The notes beneath the pieces are model-generated. The model was not told where the DNA came from and searched no databases. It saw only the letters and a list, made by a program, of their open reading frames with translations. Source: Gordonia jinhuaensis (GTDB lineage Bacteria; Actinomycetota; Actinomycetes; Mycobacteriales; Mycobacteriaceae). From it: DNA of 64,000 bases. Positions within the stretch are counted from its first letter, which is position 1, and each line of letters opens with the position of its first letter. The stretch spans positions 1 to 64,000 of the forward strand of contig NZ_BMGC01000015.1 of NCBI RefSeq assembly GCF_014639795.1, in the 5' to 3' direction. Both the position numbers and the translations under genes were made by a program. Below, one piece after another: positions 1 to 8,591 of the stretch.

Positions 1-84
1 AGTCACACCGTCTTCACGGTTCTGGGCGACGCGGACAACGTCGTCGCGGAACTCCTGGGGATAGGGCTTGGGCACAGCTGGCAT
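1..84 (-). CDS. IS3-family transposase OrfA, N-terminal fragment
   Basis: The ATG at 84 opens a frame starting MPAVPKPYPQEFRDDVVRVA that runs off the window. This is the typical start of the small helix-turn-helix OrfA of IS3 elements widespread in Rhodococcus, Gordonia and Mycobacterium. OrfA recognises the element ends and normally works with OrfB, the DDE catalytic subunit, often through a programmed frameshift. Only 28 residues are visible, so intactness cannot be judged. A GGAAGG run lies directly before the start codon. Family assignment is from memory of the N-terminal signature. Confidence 0.7.
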   Translation of the reverse strand, partial: MPAVPKPYPQEFRDDVVRVAQNREDGVT

Positions 85-118
85 CCTTCCAGGCCGCCCG
101 GCAGGACAAGCCAGATCA
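1..118 (-). mobile_element. IS3-family insertion sequence, left end only
   Basis: This is the terminal part of an insertion sequence that continues past the window edge. It contains the first 28 codons of an IS3-type OrfA. On the minus strand the element seems to begin at 118 with TGATCTGGCTTGTCC, and a TG start is usual for IS3 ends. The GC-rich sequence from 85 to 118 fits a terminal inverted repeat plus leader. The other end and the target duplication lie outside the window, so the boundary is inferred. Confidence 0.6.
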
Positions 119-964
119 GATGTCACCTACTCGTGCACCAGCCCCGATCCAGGACGTGTAGCCGGTGGTGTCGAGGTCGATGACGACGACTCCGCCGGTC
201 GTCGCAGCCTGTCCGATGACGAATCTGGGCGCGATCACGGCGCCGAGTCCGTGAGCGGCCCAGCTCACCGCGACGATGAGGCTCGGCATGGATTCGATCT
301 GTCCAGGGAGCAGCGCGTCGATCGCGAGATGCGATGAGCATCGCGGCGGGCCGCCGACGATGTGTTCACCGGCGAGGTCATCGACCGTCAGACGGTCGTG
401 CAGAGCGAGCCGATGGTCGGTGGCAACGGCAACCGCGGTCGTCACCGGGATCAGGTCGGCGAATTCGACGTCGCCGCGCCGGGTGGCCGGCAACAGCCAG
501 CGGTCCGCCTCGTCGTGGTGGGTGTCCAGCACGAGTCCGACGTCGGATCTGCCACATGCCACCGACGCGACGACACTGGACGGGTCCGGGAGCGCGTCCG
601 CGGCCACCTGCCGACCAGGGTGGCGGATGCCGAACTCGCGCAGCACTCGTGGAACCTGGGCGGCCACCATGTGCTCGGTACTGGCCACCCGCAGTGGCGT
701 CGTCGTTGCGGTCGAGGTGACCGCTCGACCGAGCCGTGTCCAGCGGGCGATGAGTTCGGGGGCGTCGGCTGCCAGCACCCGGCCGGCGTCGGTCAGCCGC
801 ATACCAGTCGGCGAGCGCTCGAACAGTTCGACACCCAGTCCACCTTCGAGCACCCTGATCTGCTGCGACACCGACGACGGCGCGAGATGGAGTGCGTTCG
901 CTGCCCCCAGGATCGTCCCGTACTCGGCGACGGTGAGGAACGTGCGCACGTGTCGGATCTCCAT
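116..964 (-). CDS. LysR-family transcriptional regulator, probably 3'-truncated by the IS
   Basis: A 282-residue LysR-type regulator. The N-terminal winged helix-turn-helix (residues 1-60, MEIRHVRTFLTVAEYGTILG, with the recognition region SSVSQQIRVLE) is followed by a two-lobed effector domain. I chose the ATG at 964 because the LysR homology begins there; an upstream in-frame ATG at 1096 adds an unrelated tail. It is divergent from the MFS exporter that follows, the classic layout for a regulator controlling its neighbour. The protein ends at ...WIGAGARVGDI, about 15-25 residues short of usual LysR length. Its TGA stop coincides with the first bases of the adjoining IS end, so the native C-terminus was probably replaced by the insertion. 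Confidence 0.85.
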   Translation of the reverse strand: MEIRHVRTFLTVAEYGTILGAANALHLAPSSVSQQIRVLEGGLGVELFERSPTGMRLTDAGRVLAADAPELIARWTRLGRAVTSTATTTPLRVASTEHMVAAQVPRVLREFGIRHPGRQVAADALPDPSSVVASVACGRSDVGLVLDTHHDEADRWLLPATRRGDVEFADLIPVTTAVAVATDHRLALHDRLTVDDLAGEHIVGGPPRCSSHLAIDALLPGQIESMPSLIVAVSWAAHGLGAVIAPRFVIGQAATTGGVVVIDLDTTGYTSWIGAGARVGDI

Positions 965-1027
965 ACCGGGGCTCCTCGCTGGCGCCGACAGACCTGTGTG
1001 TCGACCGACCGGTGATGTCGTCGGGAC

Positions 1028-2506
1028 ATGGTGTTCGGCACAACCGAATGCCCTCTGCGGGTATTCCGGTCGACCGCGACGGCGGTGTGCTCGCACGCTG
1101 ATCTGGTGCCCGCCACCACATCTGAACCCTGCCGTCCGGCCGCTGCCGGCCTCCGCGCGACCGTCGGCCGACGTCGTCGCACCCTCGGCAATGTCGGCGT
1201 GTCACTCGGCTACCTGCTCGTCCTGATCGACTCGACGGTGCTCAACGTCGCGCTGCCCGACATCTCGAGTTCCCTCGGCGGCAGCACGAGCGGACAGCAG
1301 TGGACGCTGAGCGCCTACCTGGTGACCTTCGGCGCGCTGCTGCTCGGCTCCGAGGCGGTGGCCGACCGGTACGGAGCGCTGCGCACCTATCGGATGGGAG
1401 TCCTTGCGTTCGTGATCTTCTCGGCCCTGCGTGCGGCGGCTCAGACGTTGACGATGCTCATCGTGTTCCGCGCACTCCAGGGTGCCGCCGCGGCACTCAT
1501 CCCCGGCACAACGCTCGCGTTGATCGCGAGGATGAATCCCGAACCGGACGCCCGGCATCGCGCGATCGGCCTGTATGCGCTGGTCACCGGCGTCGGATTC
1601 GCTGCCGGTCCGGCGCTCGGTGGCCTGCTGGTCGCCGCGAGCGGCTGGCGATGGATCTTTCTGATCAACGTGCCCATCGGGCTGCTGGCGTTGGTCTGGA
1701 GTCGTGTGTTCCCCTCGGACGAGACCAACCCCCGGACCTCCGGAACCCGGCTCGACATACGTGGTCAGCTGCTGGCGGTGGTGTGCTGCGCGCTGACCGT
1801 CGTGGTGATCATCGAAGCCGGGGATCGCTCGCTGACCGCAGTGTGGGCGTTGCTCCCGCTGGTCTGCGCCGGTGCTCTGCTGTACCGGTCGGATCGCGCA
1901 AGCGAGGCGCCGGCGATACCGGTGCCGCTGCTGCGCGTGTCGGAGCTGCGCCGCGGTGCCGTATACGGATTCGCCATCCAGGTGGTGATGGCGTCCACGT
2001 TGTTCATCGGAAGCCTCTACCTCATCGACGTCCGGGGCCTCGCGCCGATGCGGGCGGGGCTGGCGATGATCGGCTACACCTTCGGGCCATGCCTGCTCGG
2101 TCCGCTGGTCGGGCGAATCGTCGCCGCCCGCGGACCGCAGTTGCCCGCCGTGATCGGGCAGATCCTCGCGTGCGGCGGCTCGGCCGGGGTTGCCGCGGCG
2201 ATGTACCTGAACGCACCACTCTGGGTGCTGATCGCGGCAATGGTGGTCGCAGGCGCTGCACTGCCGTCGGTGATCGTCCCGATGACCGGCCTGGTGGTGT
2301 CCCACGCTCCCGCCGGTTCACAGAGCACCGCGGGCGGGCTGTTCAGCGCGGCCAGACAACTCGGCGGGGCATTCGGAGTCGCCGCACTCGGAGCGATTCT
2401 CGCCGTGGTCGGGGGCCAGACCGGATACCCGGTGGCGATGACTGCCGTCGCGGCGGTCGCAGCGGTCGCACTCATCGGTATGGTTGTTGCACCTCATCGT
2501 CGCTGA
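1028..2506 (+). CDS. MFS drug exporter, EmrB/QacA type
   Basis: A major facilitator superfamily exporter of about 490 residues, likely with 14 membrane segments. After a hydrophilic N-terminus it has the family opening LLVLIDSTVLNVALPDI, a cytoplasmic-loop motif near ADRYGALRTYRMG, and the antiporter motif C GVGFAAGPALGG in segment 5. Proteins of this type export hydrophobic drugs or metabolites using proton motive force. It is divergent from the LysR gene, which is likely its regulator, with 63 bp between the two starts. The start is uncertain: ATG 1028 has no clear ribosome-binding site, and GTG 1106 would still leave the first membrane segment intact. The substrate cannot be told from sequence. 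Confidence 0.85.
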   Translation: MVFGTTECPLRVFRSTATAVCSHADLVPATTSEPCRPAAAGLRATVGRRRRTLGNVGVSLGYLLVLIDSTVLNVALPDISSSLGGSTSGQQWTLSAYLVTFGALLLGSEAVADRYGALRTYRMGVLAFVIFSALRAAAQTLTMLIVFRALQGAAAALIPGTTLALIARMNPEPDARHRAIGLYALVTGVGFAAGPALGGLLVAASGWRWIFLINVPIGLLALVWSRVFPSDETNPRTSGTRLDIRGQLLAVVCCALTVVVIIEAGDRSLTAVWALLPLVCAGALLYRSDRASEAPAIPVPLLRVSELRRGAVYGFAIQVVMASTLFIGSLYLIDVRGLAPMRAGLAMIGYTFGPCLLGPLVGRIVAARGPQLPAVIGQILACGGSAGVAAAMYLNAPLWVLIAAMVVAGAALPSVIVPMTGLVVSHAPAGSQSTAGGLFSAARQLGGAFGVAALGAILAVVGGQTGYPVAMTAVAAVAAVALIGMVVAPHRR

Positions 2507-2548
2507 ACCCCACCGCGGCGGCGGGCGGGTGGGCCCGTCGCCGCGAAT

Positions 2549-2577
2549 TTGGCCCCAGCCAGCGACTTCTCTACACT
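2549..2577 (+). promoter_or_regulatory. Promoter for the rpsH ribosomal gene cluster
   Basis: A -35 TTGGCC (2549-2554) and a -10 TACACT (2572-2577) are spaced by exactly 17 bp. This is a good vegetative sigma-factor promoter, giving a start near 2584 and a leader of about 260 nt before rpsH. It lies 43 bp after the MFS stop, so the ribosomal cluster need not depend on read-through from the exporter. Confidence 0.65.
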
Positions 2578-2584
2578 AGAACGG

Positions 2585-2846
2585 TTGCCTGGGTAACGCC
2601 GTGCCTGCACGTCTGGACAAAGTCCCAGGTGACAGCGACTTTTGGTGGCGGGAGATCGCCACAAAAAGGGTGTACGTGCGCGAGCACTTCACCAGCACCA
2701 CCCCTCACCGGCAGCAGCCGGTGCGGACACGTAACTGCTTCGTAGTAGGCCCACGACGCCACGTGCCAGGCCCTCTCCAGCGATGGGAAGGAACCGGCGC
2801 GAGCGTGCTGTATGGGAACCGCCACGAGAAAGGTTGACGGTCAACC
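2585..2846 (+). promoter_or_regulatory. Structured 5' leader of rpsH
   Basis: This 260-nt stretch has no convincing gene but several RNA hairpins. CCTGGG/CCCAGG pairs 2588-2593 with 2624-2629. A stem of about 10 bp with one bulge joins 2640-2650 to 2657-2666. A perfect 7-bp stem, CACCGGC-AGCA-GCCGGTG, spans 2706-2723. In other bacteria ribosomal protein S8 represses its own operon by binding mRNA; a similar role here is only a possibility, and I could not recognise a canonical S8 site. The AGAAAGG near 2826 is the best ribosome-binding candidate. Confidence 0.4.
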
Positions 2847-3245
2847 ATGACCATGACTGATCCGATCGCAGACTTCTTGACCCGTCTGCGCAACGCCAAC
2901 TCGGCGTACCACGATGAGGTGACCCTGCCTCACTCGAAGATCAAGGCCAACATCGCCGAGATCCTCAAGCGCGAGGGTTACATCACCGATTACCGCACCG
3001 AAGACGCCGAGGTGGGCAAGAACCTCGTCGTCTCGCTCAAGTACGGCCCCAGCCGCGAGCGGAGCATCGCCGGCCTGCGCCGCGTCTCCAAGCCCGGTCT
3101 GCGGGTGTATGCGAAGTCCAACAACCTGCCGAAGGTTCTCGGCGGCCTGGGCGTGGCCATCATCTCCACGTCATCCGGCCTGCTCACCGACCGTCAGGCA
3201 GCCAACCAGGGCGTGGGCGGCGAAGTCCTCGCATACGTCTGGTAA
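2847..3245 (+). CDS. rpsH: 30S ribosomal protein S8
   Basis: Ribosomal protein uS8, 132 residues, a primary binder of the 16S rRNA central domain needed for small-subunit assembly. The sequence is recognisable from [15 protein letters not shown] to the C-terminal [11 protein letters not shown]...GGEVLAYVW and matches the actinobacterial length. Two starts, ATG 2847 and ATG 2853, are both possible; I kept the first because [10 protein letters not shown] is the usual mycobacterial form. It opens the local spc-type cluster and is followed 17 bp later by rplF. The normal upstream partners (rplN, rplX, rplE, rpsN/rpsZ) are not here. Confidence 0.97.
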   Translation: MTMTDPIADFLTRLRNANSAYHDEVTLPHSKIKANIAEILKREGYITDYRTEDAEVGKNLVVSLKYGPSRERSIAGLRRVSKPGLRVYAKSNNLPKVLGGLGVAIISTSSGLLTDRQAANQGVGGEVLAYVW

Positions 3246-3262
3246 GGGAGGCCTGAGAAACA

Positions 3263-3799
3263 ATGTCGCGTATCGGTAAGAACCCGGTCGTCATCCCGGC
3301 CGGCGTCGACGTCACCGTCAACGGCCAGGACATCACGGTGAAGGGCCCCAAGGGCGAGCTCTCCCTCACTGTCTCCGAGCCGATCTCGGTGGCCAAGGAA
3401 GACAACCAGATCGTTGTCACCCGTCCCAACGACGAGCGCCGCAACCGTGCACTGCACGGCCTGAGCCGCTCACTGATCAACAACCTGGTCATCGGTGTGA
3501 CGCAGGGCTACACCACGAAGATGGAGATCTTCGGTGTCGGCTATCGCGTCGCAGCCAAGGGCCGCGACCTCGAGTTCGCCCTCGGCTACAGCCACCCGGT
3601 TCCGATCGAGGCCCCCGAGGGCATCACCTTCGCGGTGGAGTCGCCCACGAAGTTCTCGGTCACCGGAATCGACAAGCAGCAAGTCGGCCAGATCTCGGCG
3701 AACATCCGCCGCCTGCGTCGCCCCGACCCGTACAAGGGCAAGGGCATTCGCTACGAGGGTGAGCAGATCCGTCGCAAGGTCGGAAAGACGGGTAAGTAA
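3263..3799 (+). CDS. rplF: 50S ribosomal protein L6
   Basis: Ribosomal protein uL6, 178 residues, binds 23S rRNA near the factor-binding site. It shows the two repeated L6 domains, starting [17 protein letters not shown] and ending with the conserved [16 protein letters not shown] motif and a basic tail. GGGAGG at 3246-3251 serves as ribosome-binding site. It lies between rpsH and rplR, three bases before the latter, and is surely cotranscribed with them. Confidence 0.97.
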   Translation: MSRIGKNPVVIPAGVDVTVNGQDITVKGPKGELSLTVSEPISVAKEDNQIVVTRPNDERRNRALHGLSRSLINNLVIGVTQGYTTKMEIFGVGYRVAAKGRDLEFALGYSHPVPIEAPEGITFAVESPTKFSVTGIDKQQVGQISANIRRLRRPDPYKGKGIRYEGEQIRRKVGKTGK

Positions 3800-3802
3800 G
3801 CC

Positions 3803-4207
3803 ATGAGTGATACAGCAACCAAGATCGATCGCACCCCGCTCGGCAAGGACGTCTCCACGCGTCGCCGCGTGTCCAACTCGCGTCGTCACGCTCGTCTTCG
3901 CAAGAAGATCAGCGGTACGCCCGAGCGTCCGCGTCTGGTGGTCAAGCGTTCCAGCCGTCACATCCACGTGCAGCTGGTCGACGACCTGGCCGGCAAGACC
4001 ATCGCCGCCGCGTCGTCGATCGAGGCCGACGTGCGCGCGCTCGACGGTGACAAGTCCGCCAAGGGCCGCAAGGTCGGCGAGCTGATCGCCGCCCGCGCCA
4101 AGGCCGCCGGTGTCGACACCATCGTCTTCGACCGTGGTGGTCACGACTACCACGGCCGTATCGCGGCGCTGGCCGATGCCGCCCGCGAGGGAGGCCTGAA
4201 GTTCTGA
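3803..4207 (+). CDS. rplR: 50S ribosomal protein L18
   Basis: Ribosomal protein uL18, 134 residues, binds 5S rRNA and attaches it to the large subunit. Conserved stretches include [33 protein letters not shown] and the C-terminal [20 protein letters not shown]. The N-terminus carries a short hydrophilic extension of about 20 residues before the conserved core. The start lies three bases after the rplF stop, consistent with translational coupling. Confidence 0.97.
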   Translation: MSDTATKIDRTPLGKDVSTRRRVSNSRRHARLRKKISGTPERPRLVVKRSSRHIHVQLVDDLAGKTIAAASSIEADVRALDGDKSAKGRKVGELIAARAKAAGVDTIVFDRGGHDYHGRIAALADAAREGGLKF

Positions 4208-4244
4208 TGATGACGAACAAGCTTGTAAACGGAAGGACCATCTG

Positions 4245-4895
4245 ATGCCGGGACGTCAGCGGCGTGACGGCGGAAACGGACCCGCCGGAAACAACGAGAA
4301 CAACAACAACAACGACGCCCGCGGCAACGACCGTCGCGGCGGCCGCGATCGTCGCGACAACCGCGGCGGACGCGACCAGGAGCGCAACCAGCTCGAGCGC
4401 GTCGTCGCGATCAACCGCGTGTCGAAGGTGGTCAAGGGTGGACGTCGGTTCTCCTTCACCGCACTCGTCGTGGTTGGCGACGGCCAGGGTCTGGTCGGCG
4501 TCGGATACGGCAAGGCCAAGGAAGTTCCGGCCGCGATCCAGAAGGGTGTCGAAGAGGCTCGCAAGAACTTCTTCCGCGTCCCGCTGATCGCCGGTACCAT
4601 CACCCACCCGGTTCAGGGTGAGGCGGCTGCCGGTGTCGTGATGCTGCGTCCGGCCAGCGCCGGTACCGGTGTGATCGCCGGTGGCGCGGTGCGTGCCGTG
4701 CTCGAGTGCGCGGGTGTCAAGGACATCCTCGGCAAGAGCCTCGGCTCCGACAACGCCATCAACGTGGTCCACGCGACCGTGGCGGCCCTGAAGATGCTGC
4801 AGCGCCCCGAAGAGGTCGCCGCACGTCGTGGGCTTCCGATCGAGGATGTCGCTCCCGCGGGCATGCTGCGGGCGCGTGCGGGTCAGGGGGTCTGA
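4245..4895 (+). CDS. rpsE: 30S ribosomal protein S5 with Asn/Arg-rich N-terminal extension
   Basis: Ribosomal protein uS5, 216 residues, important for decoding fidelity and small-subunit assembly. The S5 core begins around residue 45 ([20 protein letters not shown]), with the double-stranded RNA-binding fold and then the C-terminal domain ([20 protein letters not shown]). The first 45 residues are a low-complexity tail rich in Asn, Arg, Gly and Asp, as in other actinobacterial S5 proteins. GGAAGGA sits 7 bp before the ATG. Confidence 0.97.
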   Translation: MPGRQRRDGGNGPAGNNENNNNNDARGNDRRGGRDRRDNRGGRDQERNQLERVVAINRVSKVVKGGRRFSFTALVVVGDGQGLVGVGYGKAKEVPAAIQKGVEEARKNFFRVPLIAGTITHPVQGEAAAGVVMLRPASAGTGVIAGGAVRAVLECAGVKDILGKSLGSDNAINVVHATVAALKMLQRPEEVAARRGLPIEDVAPAGMLRARAGQGV

Positions 4896-4900
4896 GAACA

Positions 4901-5086
4901 ATGGCACAGCTGAAGATCACACAGATCAAAGGCACCGTCGGTACCAAGAGCAACCAGCGTGACAGCCTGCGGACCCTCGGCCTGAGGAAGATCCGTCAGA
5001 CCGTCATCCGCGAGGACGACGCCGTCACCCGTGGACTGGTGAACACGGTGCGGCACCTCGTGACAGTCGAAGAGGTTTCGAAATGA
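4901..5086 (+). CDS. rpmD: 50S ribosomal protein L30
   Basis: Ribosomal protein uL30, 61 residues, [20 protein letters not shown], with the typical single-domain L30 fold ([16 protein letters not shown]). The ATG at 4901 follows the rpsE stop by five bases, and its TGA stop overlaps the ATG of rplO by four bases, so the three are translationally coupled. A longer in-frame reading from 4706 overlaps rpsE and is not credible. Confidence 0.96.
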   Translation: MAQLKITQIKGTVGTKSNQRDSLRTLGLRKIRQTVIREDDAVTRGLVNTVRHLVTVEEVSK

Positions 5087-5523
5087 CGATCAAACTCCAT
5101 CACCTTCGCCCCGCACCGGGGTCGAAGACCGAGAAGACCCGTGTGGGTCGCGGTGAGGGGTCCAAGGGTAAGACCGCAGGCCGCGGCACCAAGGGCACCA
5201 AGGCGCGCAAGAACGTCCCGGCAGGGTTCGAGGGCGGTCAGATGCCGATCCACATGCGGCTGCCGAAGCTCAAGGGCTTCACCAACCGCAATCGGGTGGA
5301 ATACCAGGTGGTGAACGTGGGAGACATCGCCCGTCTGTTCCCGCAGGGTGGCACCATCGGCGTTGCCGAGCTCGTGAACGCGGGCGCTGTTCGCAAGAAC
5401 CAGCCCGTCAAGGTACTCGGTGAGGGTGAGCTGTCGGTTGCGGTCCAGGTGACCGCCGACAAGTTCTCCTCGACGGCCAAGGACAAGATCACCGCCGCCG
5501 GCGGCACGATCACCCAGGCCTGA
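5083..5523 (+). CDS. rplO: 50S ribosomal protein L15
   Basis: Ribosomal protein uL15, 146 residues, a late-assembly protein of the large subunit. It has the Gly/Lys-rich N-terminal half ([20 protein letters not shown], then [15 protein letters not shown]) and a globular C-terminal half ending in the L15 signature region. Its ATG overlaps the rpmD stop. A strong hairpin follows 10 bp after the stop, closing the ribosomal part of the operon before secY. Confidence 0.97.
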   Translation: MTIKLHHLRPAPGSKTEKTRVGRGEGSKGKTAGRGTKGTKARKNVPAGFEGGQMPIHMRLPKLKGFTNRNRVEYQVVNVGDIARLFPQGGTIGVAELVNAGAVRKNQPVKVLGEGELSVAVQVTADKFSSTAKDKITAAGGTITQA

Positions 5524-5533
5524 CAAGTCCGAC

Positions 5534-5581
5534 AACAGCGGCGGGGATGGCACCCCTCGGGGTCGCCTCCCCGCCGCTGTT
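5534..5581 (+). terminator. Terminator or attenuator hairpin between rplO and secY
   Basis: A perfect 14-bp stem pairs AACAGCGGCGGGGA (5534-5547) with TCCCCGCCGCTGTT (5568-5581). Its loop holds a small inner hairpin, ACCCCTCGGGGT. No U-run follows, which is common in high-GC actinobacteria. It probably ends or reduces transcription after rplO, leaving secY dependent on read-through or its own promoter in 5582-5770, where I saw no clear -35/-10 pair. Confidence 0.7.
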
Positions 5582-5782
5582 ACAGTCGGTGTCGACCAGA
5601 TCCCTCGGCCGTGACGATCTCCGCGTCACGCGCATCCAGCGCTCTCGCGGGTATCTGAGCGCAGAAGGATCAACCACCATGCAATTCCTGAAGCAACGTC
5701 GCTTGCGGTCATGTACCGACCGCGCGACCCACCAGAACGACCGTGGACACGACCGGGTGTTCGACATCGGTAGGAGGGGTTA

Positions 5783-7108
5783 GTGCGTTCCGCCGTCACC
5801 TCGGCATTCACGTCGCCGGACCTGAGGAAGAAGATCCTCTTCGTTCTGGGCATCATCATTCTTTATCGCCTGGGCGCGATGATTCCGTCGCCGGGCGTCG
5901 ATTACCGCCAGGTCCACAGCTGCCTCGACGAGGTCTCCAAGGGCAACTCGGCCGGTATCTACTCGCTGATCAACATGTTCTCCGGCGGCGCATTGCTGCA
6001 GCTGTCGGTGTTCGCGATCGGCATCATGCCCTACATCACCTCGAGCATCATCGTGCAGCTGCTGACGGTGGTCATCCCGCGCTTCGAACAGTTGCGCAAG
6101 GAAGGCCAGGCCGGACAGGCCAAGATGACGCAGTACACCCGCTACCTCACGGTGGCGCTGGCACTGCTGCAGTCGACCGGCATCGTGGCGCTCGCCGACC
6201 GCGGCGACCTGCTGCGTGACTGTTCGACGGGCGATCAGATCCTGCGCGACCAGTCGATCTTCGGCCTCACCATCATCGTCTTGACGATGACCGCCGGTGC
6301 CATGGTCGTGATGTGGTTCGGCGAGCTCATCACCGAACGCGGTATCGGCAACGGCATGTCGTTGCTGATCTTCGCCGGCATCGCCGCACGTCTGCCCGCC
6401 GAGGGCAAGCAGATCCTCGACAGCCGCGGTGCGCTGGTGTTCTCCCTGGTGTTGCTGGCCGCGCTGATCATCATCGCGGGTGTGGTCTTCATCGAACAGG
6501 GGCAGCGCCGGATACCGGTGCAATATGCCAAACGGATGGTCGGCCGGAAGATGTACGGCGGCTCGTCGACGTACCTGCCGCTGAAGGTCAACCAGGCCGG
6601 TGTCATCCCGGTGATCTTCGCGTCGTCGCTGCTCTATCTGCCCAACCTGCTGGTGCAGCTCACCACGAGCGGCAATCAGGCGGCCTCGGGCTGGCAGAAG
6701 TTCGTCCAGACCTACCTCGTCGACCCGAGCAACTACGTCTACATCATCGTCTACTTCCTTCTCATCATCTTCTTCACGTACTTCTACGTGGCGGTGACGT
6801 TCAACCCGCAGGAACGTGCCGACGAGATGAAGAAGTACGGTGGATTCATCCCCGGGATCCGCCCAGGACAGCCCACAGCTGACTACCTCGGCTATGTGCT
6901 CAGTCGCATCACCCTGCCGGGTTCGATCTACCTCGGTGTGATCGCGGTGTTGCCGAACCTCTTCCTGGAGATCGGCAACAATGGGGGAGTCCAGAACCTG
7001 CCGTTCGGCGGCACTGCGGTGCTGATCATGGTCGGCGTCGGACTGGATACGGTCAAGCAGGTCCAGAGTCAGTTGATGCAACGCAAGTACGAAGGGTTCC
7101 TGAAGTGA
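5783..7108 (+). CDS. secY: Preprotein translocase channel subunit SecY
   Basis: SecY, 441 residues, the ten-helix membrane channel for Sec-dependent secretion and membrane insertion. It works with SecE, SecG and the SecA motor, whose gene is at 40 kb. Visible are the N-terminal helix region ([20 protein letters not shown]), the pore-ring and plug segment near [19 protein letters not shown], the cytoplasmic loop [11 protein letters not shown], and the [20 protein letters not shown] loop that contacts SecA and ribosomes. The GTG start at 5783 follows a good AGGAGGGG site. The 3' end overlaps adk by 4 bp. Confidence 0.97.
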   Translation: MRSAVTSAFTSPDLRKKILFVLGIIILYRLGAMIPSPGVDYRQVHSCLDEVSKGNSAGIYSLINMFSGGALLQLSVFAIGIMPYITSSIIVQLLTVVIPRFEQLRKEGQAGQAKMTQYTRYLTVALALLQSTGIVALADRGDLLRDCSTGDQILRDQSIFGLTIIVLTMTAGAMVVMWFGELITERGIGNGMSLLIFAGIAARLPAEGKQILDSRGALVFSLVLLAALIIIAGVVFIEQGQRRIPVQYAKRMVGRKMYGGSSTYLPLKVNQAGVIPVIFASSLLYLPNLLVQLTTSGNQAASGWQKFVQTYLVDPSNYVYIIVYFLLIIFFTYFYVAVTFNPQERADEMKKYGGFIPGIRPGQPTADYLGYVLSRITLPGSIYLGVIAVLPNLFLEIGNNGGVQNLPFGGTAVLIMVGVGLDTVKQVQSQLMQRKYEGFLK

Positions 7109-7650
7109 GAGTTGTGATTCTCGGTCCCCCGGGGGCCGGTAAAGGTACGCAGGCCGAGAAGCTCTCGGAGAGCCTCGGGATTCCGCACATCTCCACCGGT
7201 GATCTCTTCCGGGCCAACATCTCACAGGGAACCCCGGTGGGCGTCGAGGCCAAGCGGTATCTCGACGCCGGCAATCTGGTGCCCTCGGAGATCACCGTCG
7301 ACATGGTGCGCCAGCGCCTCGACGAGCCCGACGCCAAGAACGGGTTCATCCTCGACGGTTTCCCGCGTTCGGTGGAGCAGGCCGATGCCCTGGCCGCGAT
7401 GCTCGACGAAAAGGGCCAGAACCTCGACGCCGTGCTGTCCTTCGTGATCGACGCCGACGTGGTGGTCGAGCGCATGCTCGCCCGCGGCCGCGCCGACGAC
7501 ACCGAGGACGTCATCCGCAACCGGATGAAGGTGTACGAGGAAGAAACCGCACCGCTGCTGGAGTACTACGGCGACCGTGTGCTCACGATCGACGCCGTCG
7601 GCGACGTCGAGGAAGTGCATCAGCGGGTGCTGCGCGCACTGCAGCCCTGA
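7105..7650 (+). CDS. adk: Adenylate kinase
   Basis: Adenylate kinase, 181 residues, interconverts ATP + AMP and 2 ADP in the cytoplasm. The P-loop [10 protein letters not shown] lies near residues 7-16, followed by the AMP-binding segment [12 protein letters not shown] and the GFPRS motif. Its length matches the short actinobacterial form, in which the LID domain is reduced to a small loop. It starts with GTG inside the secY stop region (GTGA overlap), the usual secY-adk coupling. Confidence 0.97.
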   Translation: MRVVILGPPGAGKGTQAEKLSESLGIPHISTGDLFRANISQGTPVGVEAKRYLDAGNLVPSEITVDMVRQRLDEPDAKNGFILDGFPRSVEQADALAAMLDEKGQNLDAVLSFVIDADVVVERMLARGRADDTEDVIRNRMKVYEEETAPLLEYYGDRVLTIDAVGDVEEVHQRVLRALQP

Positions 7651-7712
7651 GTCGTTCGCTCCACATACGCACTATTCGGTCGCACGAGATTTGATCGCAC
7701 GAGGTCGTCACG

Positions 7713-8507
7713 ATGGCATTCCGCAAGCCCAAACCGGTCCCGTTTCGCTCTGATGCGGAACTCGACGCGATGGCGGCGGCGGGTGCCATCGTCGGCGCGG
7801 CGCTGGTCGCCGTGCGTGACGCGGCGAAGGCCGGTGTGTCGACCCTCGACCTCGACGAGGTCGCCGAGACGGTGATCCGCGAGGCCGGTGCGGTTCCCTC
7901 GTTCAAGGGCTATCACGGATTCCCCGGATCGATCTGCGCCTCGGTGAACGACGTGGTGGTCCACGGCATCCCGCGCGACGACGTCGTGCTGGCCGAACAC
8001 GATCTGGTGTCCATCGACTGCGGCGCGATCTATGACGGATGGCACGGCGACTCGGCGTGGACATTCGGCGTCGGTGAGCTCTCCGGCGACGACCACGATC
8101 TCAACGAGGCCACCCGCGAGGCGATGGAGGCCGGGATCGCGGCGATGGTCGACGGCGGCAGGCTCACCGACATCTCCCACGCCATCGAGATGGAAACCCG
8201 GGCCGCCGAGGAGAAATACGGCCGCGAATTCGGCATCGTCTCCGGCTACGGCGGTCACGGTATCGGGACCGCGATGCACATGGACCCGTTCCTGCCCAAC
8301 GAGGGTCGGGGCAACCGCGGTCCCCTGCTGGTGGTGGGGTCCACACTCGCGATCGAACCGATGCTCACCCTCGGCACCACCGAGACCACCGTTCTCGACG
8401 ACGACTGGACCGTGATCACCGACGACGGGTCGCGCGCCTCGCACTGGGAGCACACCGTGGCCGTCACCAAGGACGGTCCCCGCATCCTCACCACCCGTCC
8501 CGAGTGA
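7713..8507 (+). CDS. map: Methionine aminopeptidase, type I
   Basis: Removes the initiator methionine from nascent proteins. It is 264 residues with the pita-bread fold. The metal ligands lie in [20 protein letters not shown] (two Asp), [11 protein letters not shown] (His), an IEPMLTLG (Glu) segment and the final WEHTVAVT (Glu). It has no N-terminal SH3-binding extension. It follows adk after 62 bp, the classic secY-adk-map order, and ends the first ribosomal block; convergent with the deaminase gene. Confidence 0.95.
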   Translation: MAFRKPKPVPFRSDAELDAMAAAGAIVGAALVAVRDAAKAGVSTLDLDEVAETVIREAGAVPSFKGYHGFPGSICASVNDVVVHGIPRDDVVLAEHDLVSIDCGAIYDGWHGDSAWTFGVGELSGDDHDLNEATREAMEAGIAAMVDGGRLTDISHAIEMETRAAEEKYGREFGIVSGYGGHGIGTAMHMDPFLPNEGRGNRGPLLVVGSTLAIEPMLTLGTTETTVLDDDWTVITDDGSRASHWEHTVAVTKDGPRILTTRPE

Positions 8508-8591
8508 TCGGCGTCGGCGTCCCGGCATCCCGCTGAGGCGCGCCGGATCGGGGTCGGGATCGGGTCCCGGTTGGCGCCGCCCCCGTCCGGC

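Noticed and set aside
2601-2837. Small protein gene in the rpsH leader
   Set aside because: Frames on both strands (2571-2825, 2601-2837) lack a ribosome-binding site and any family pattern; hairpins and a promoter explain the region better.
5780-7225. 481-codon open frame antisense to secY
   Set aside because: Composition is that of a shadow frame (His/Asp/Gln-rich) and secY is unmistakable on the plus strand.
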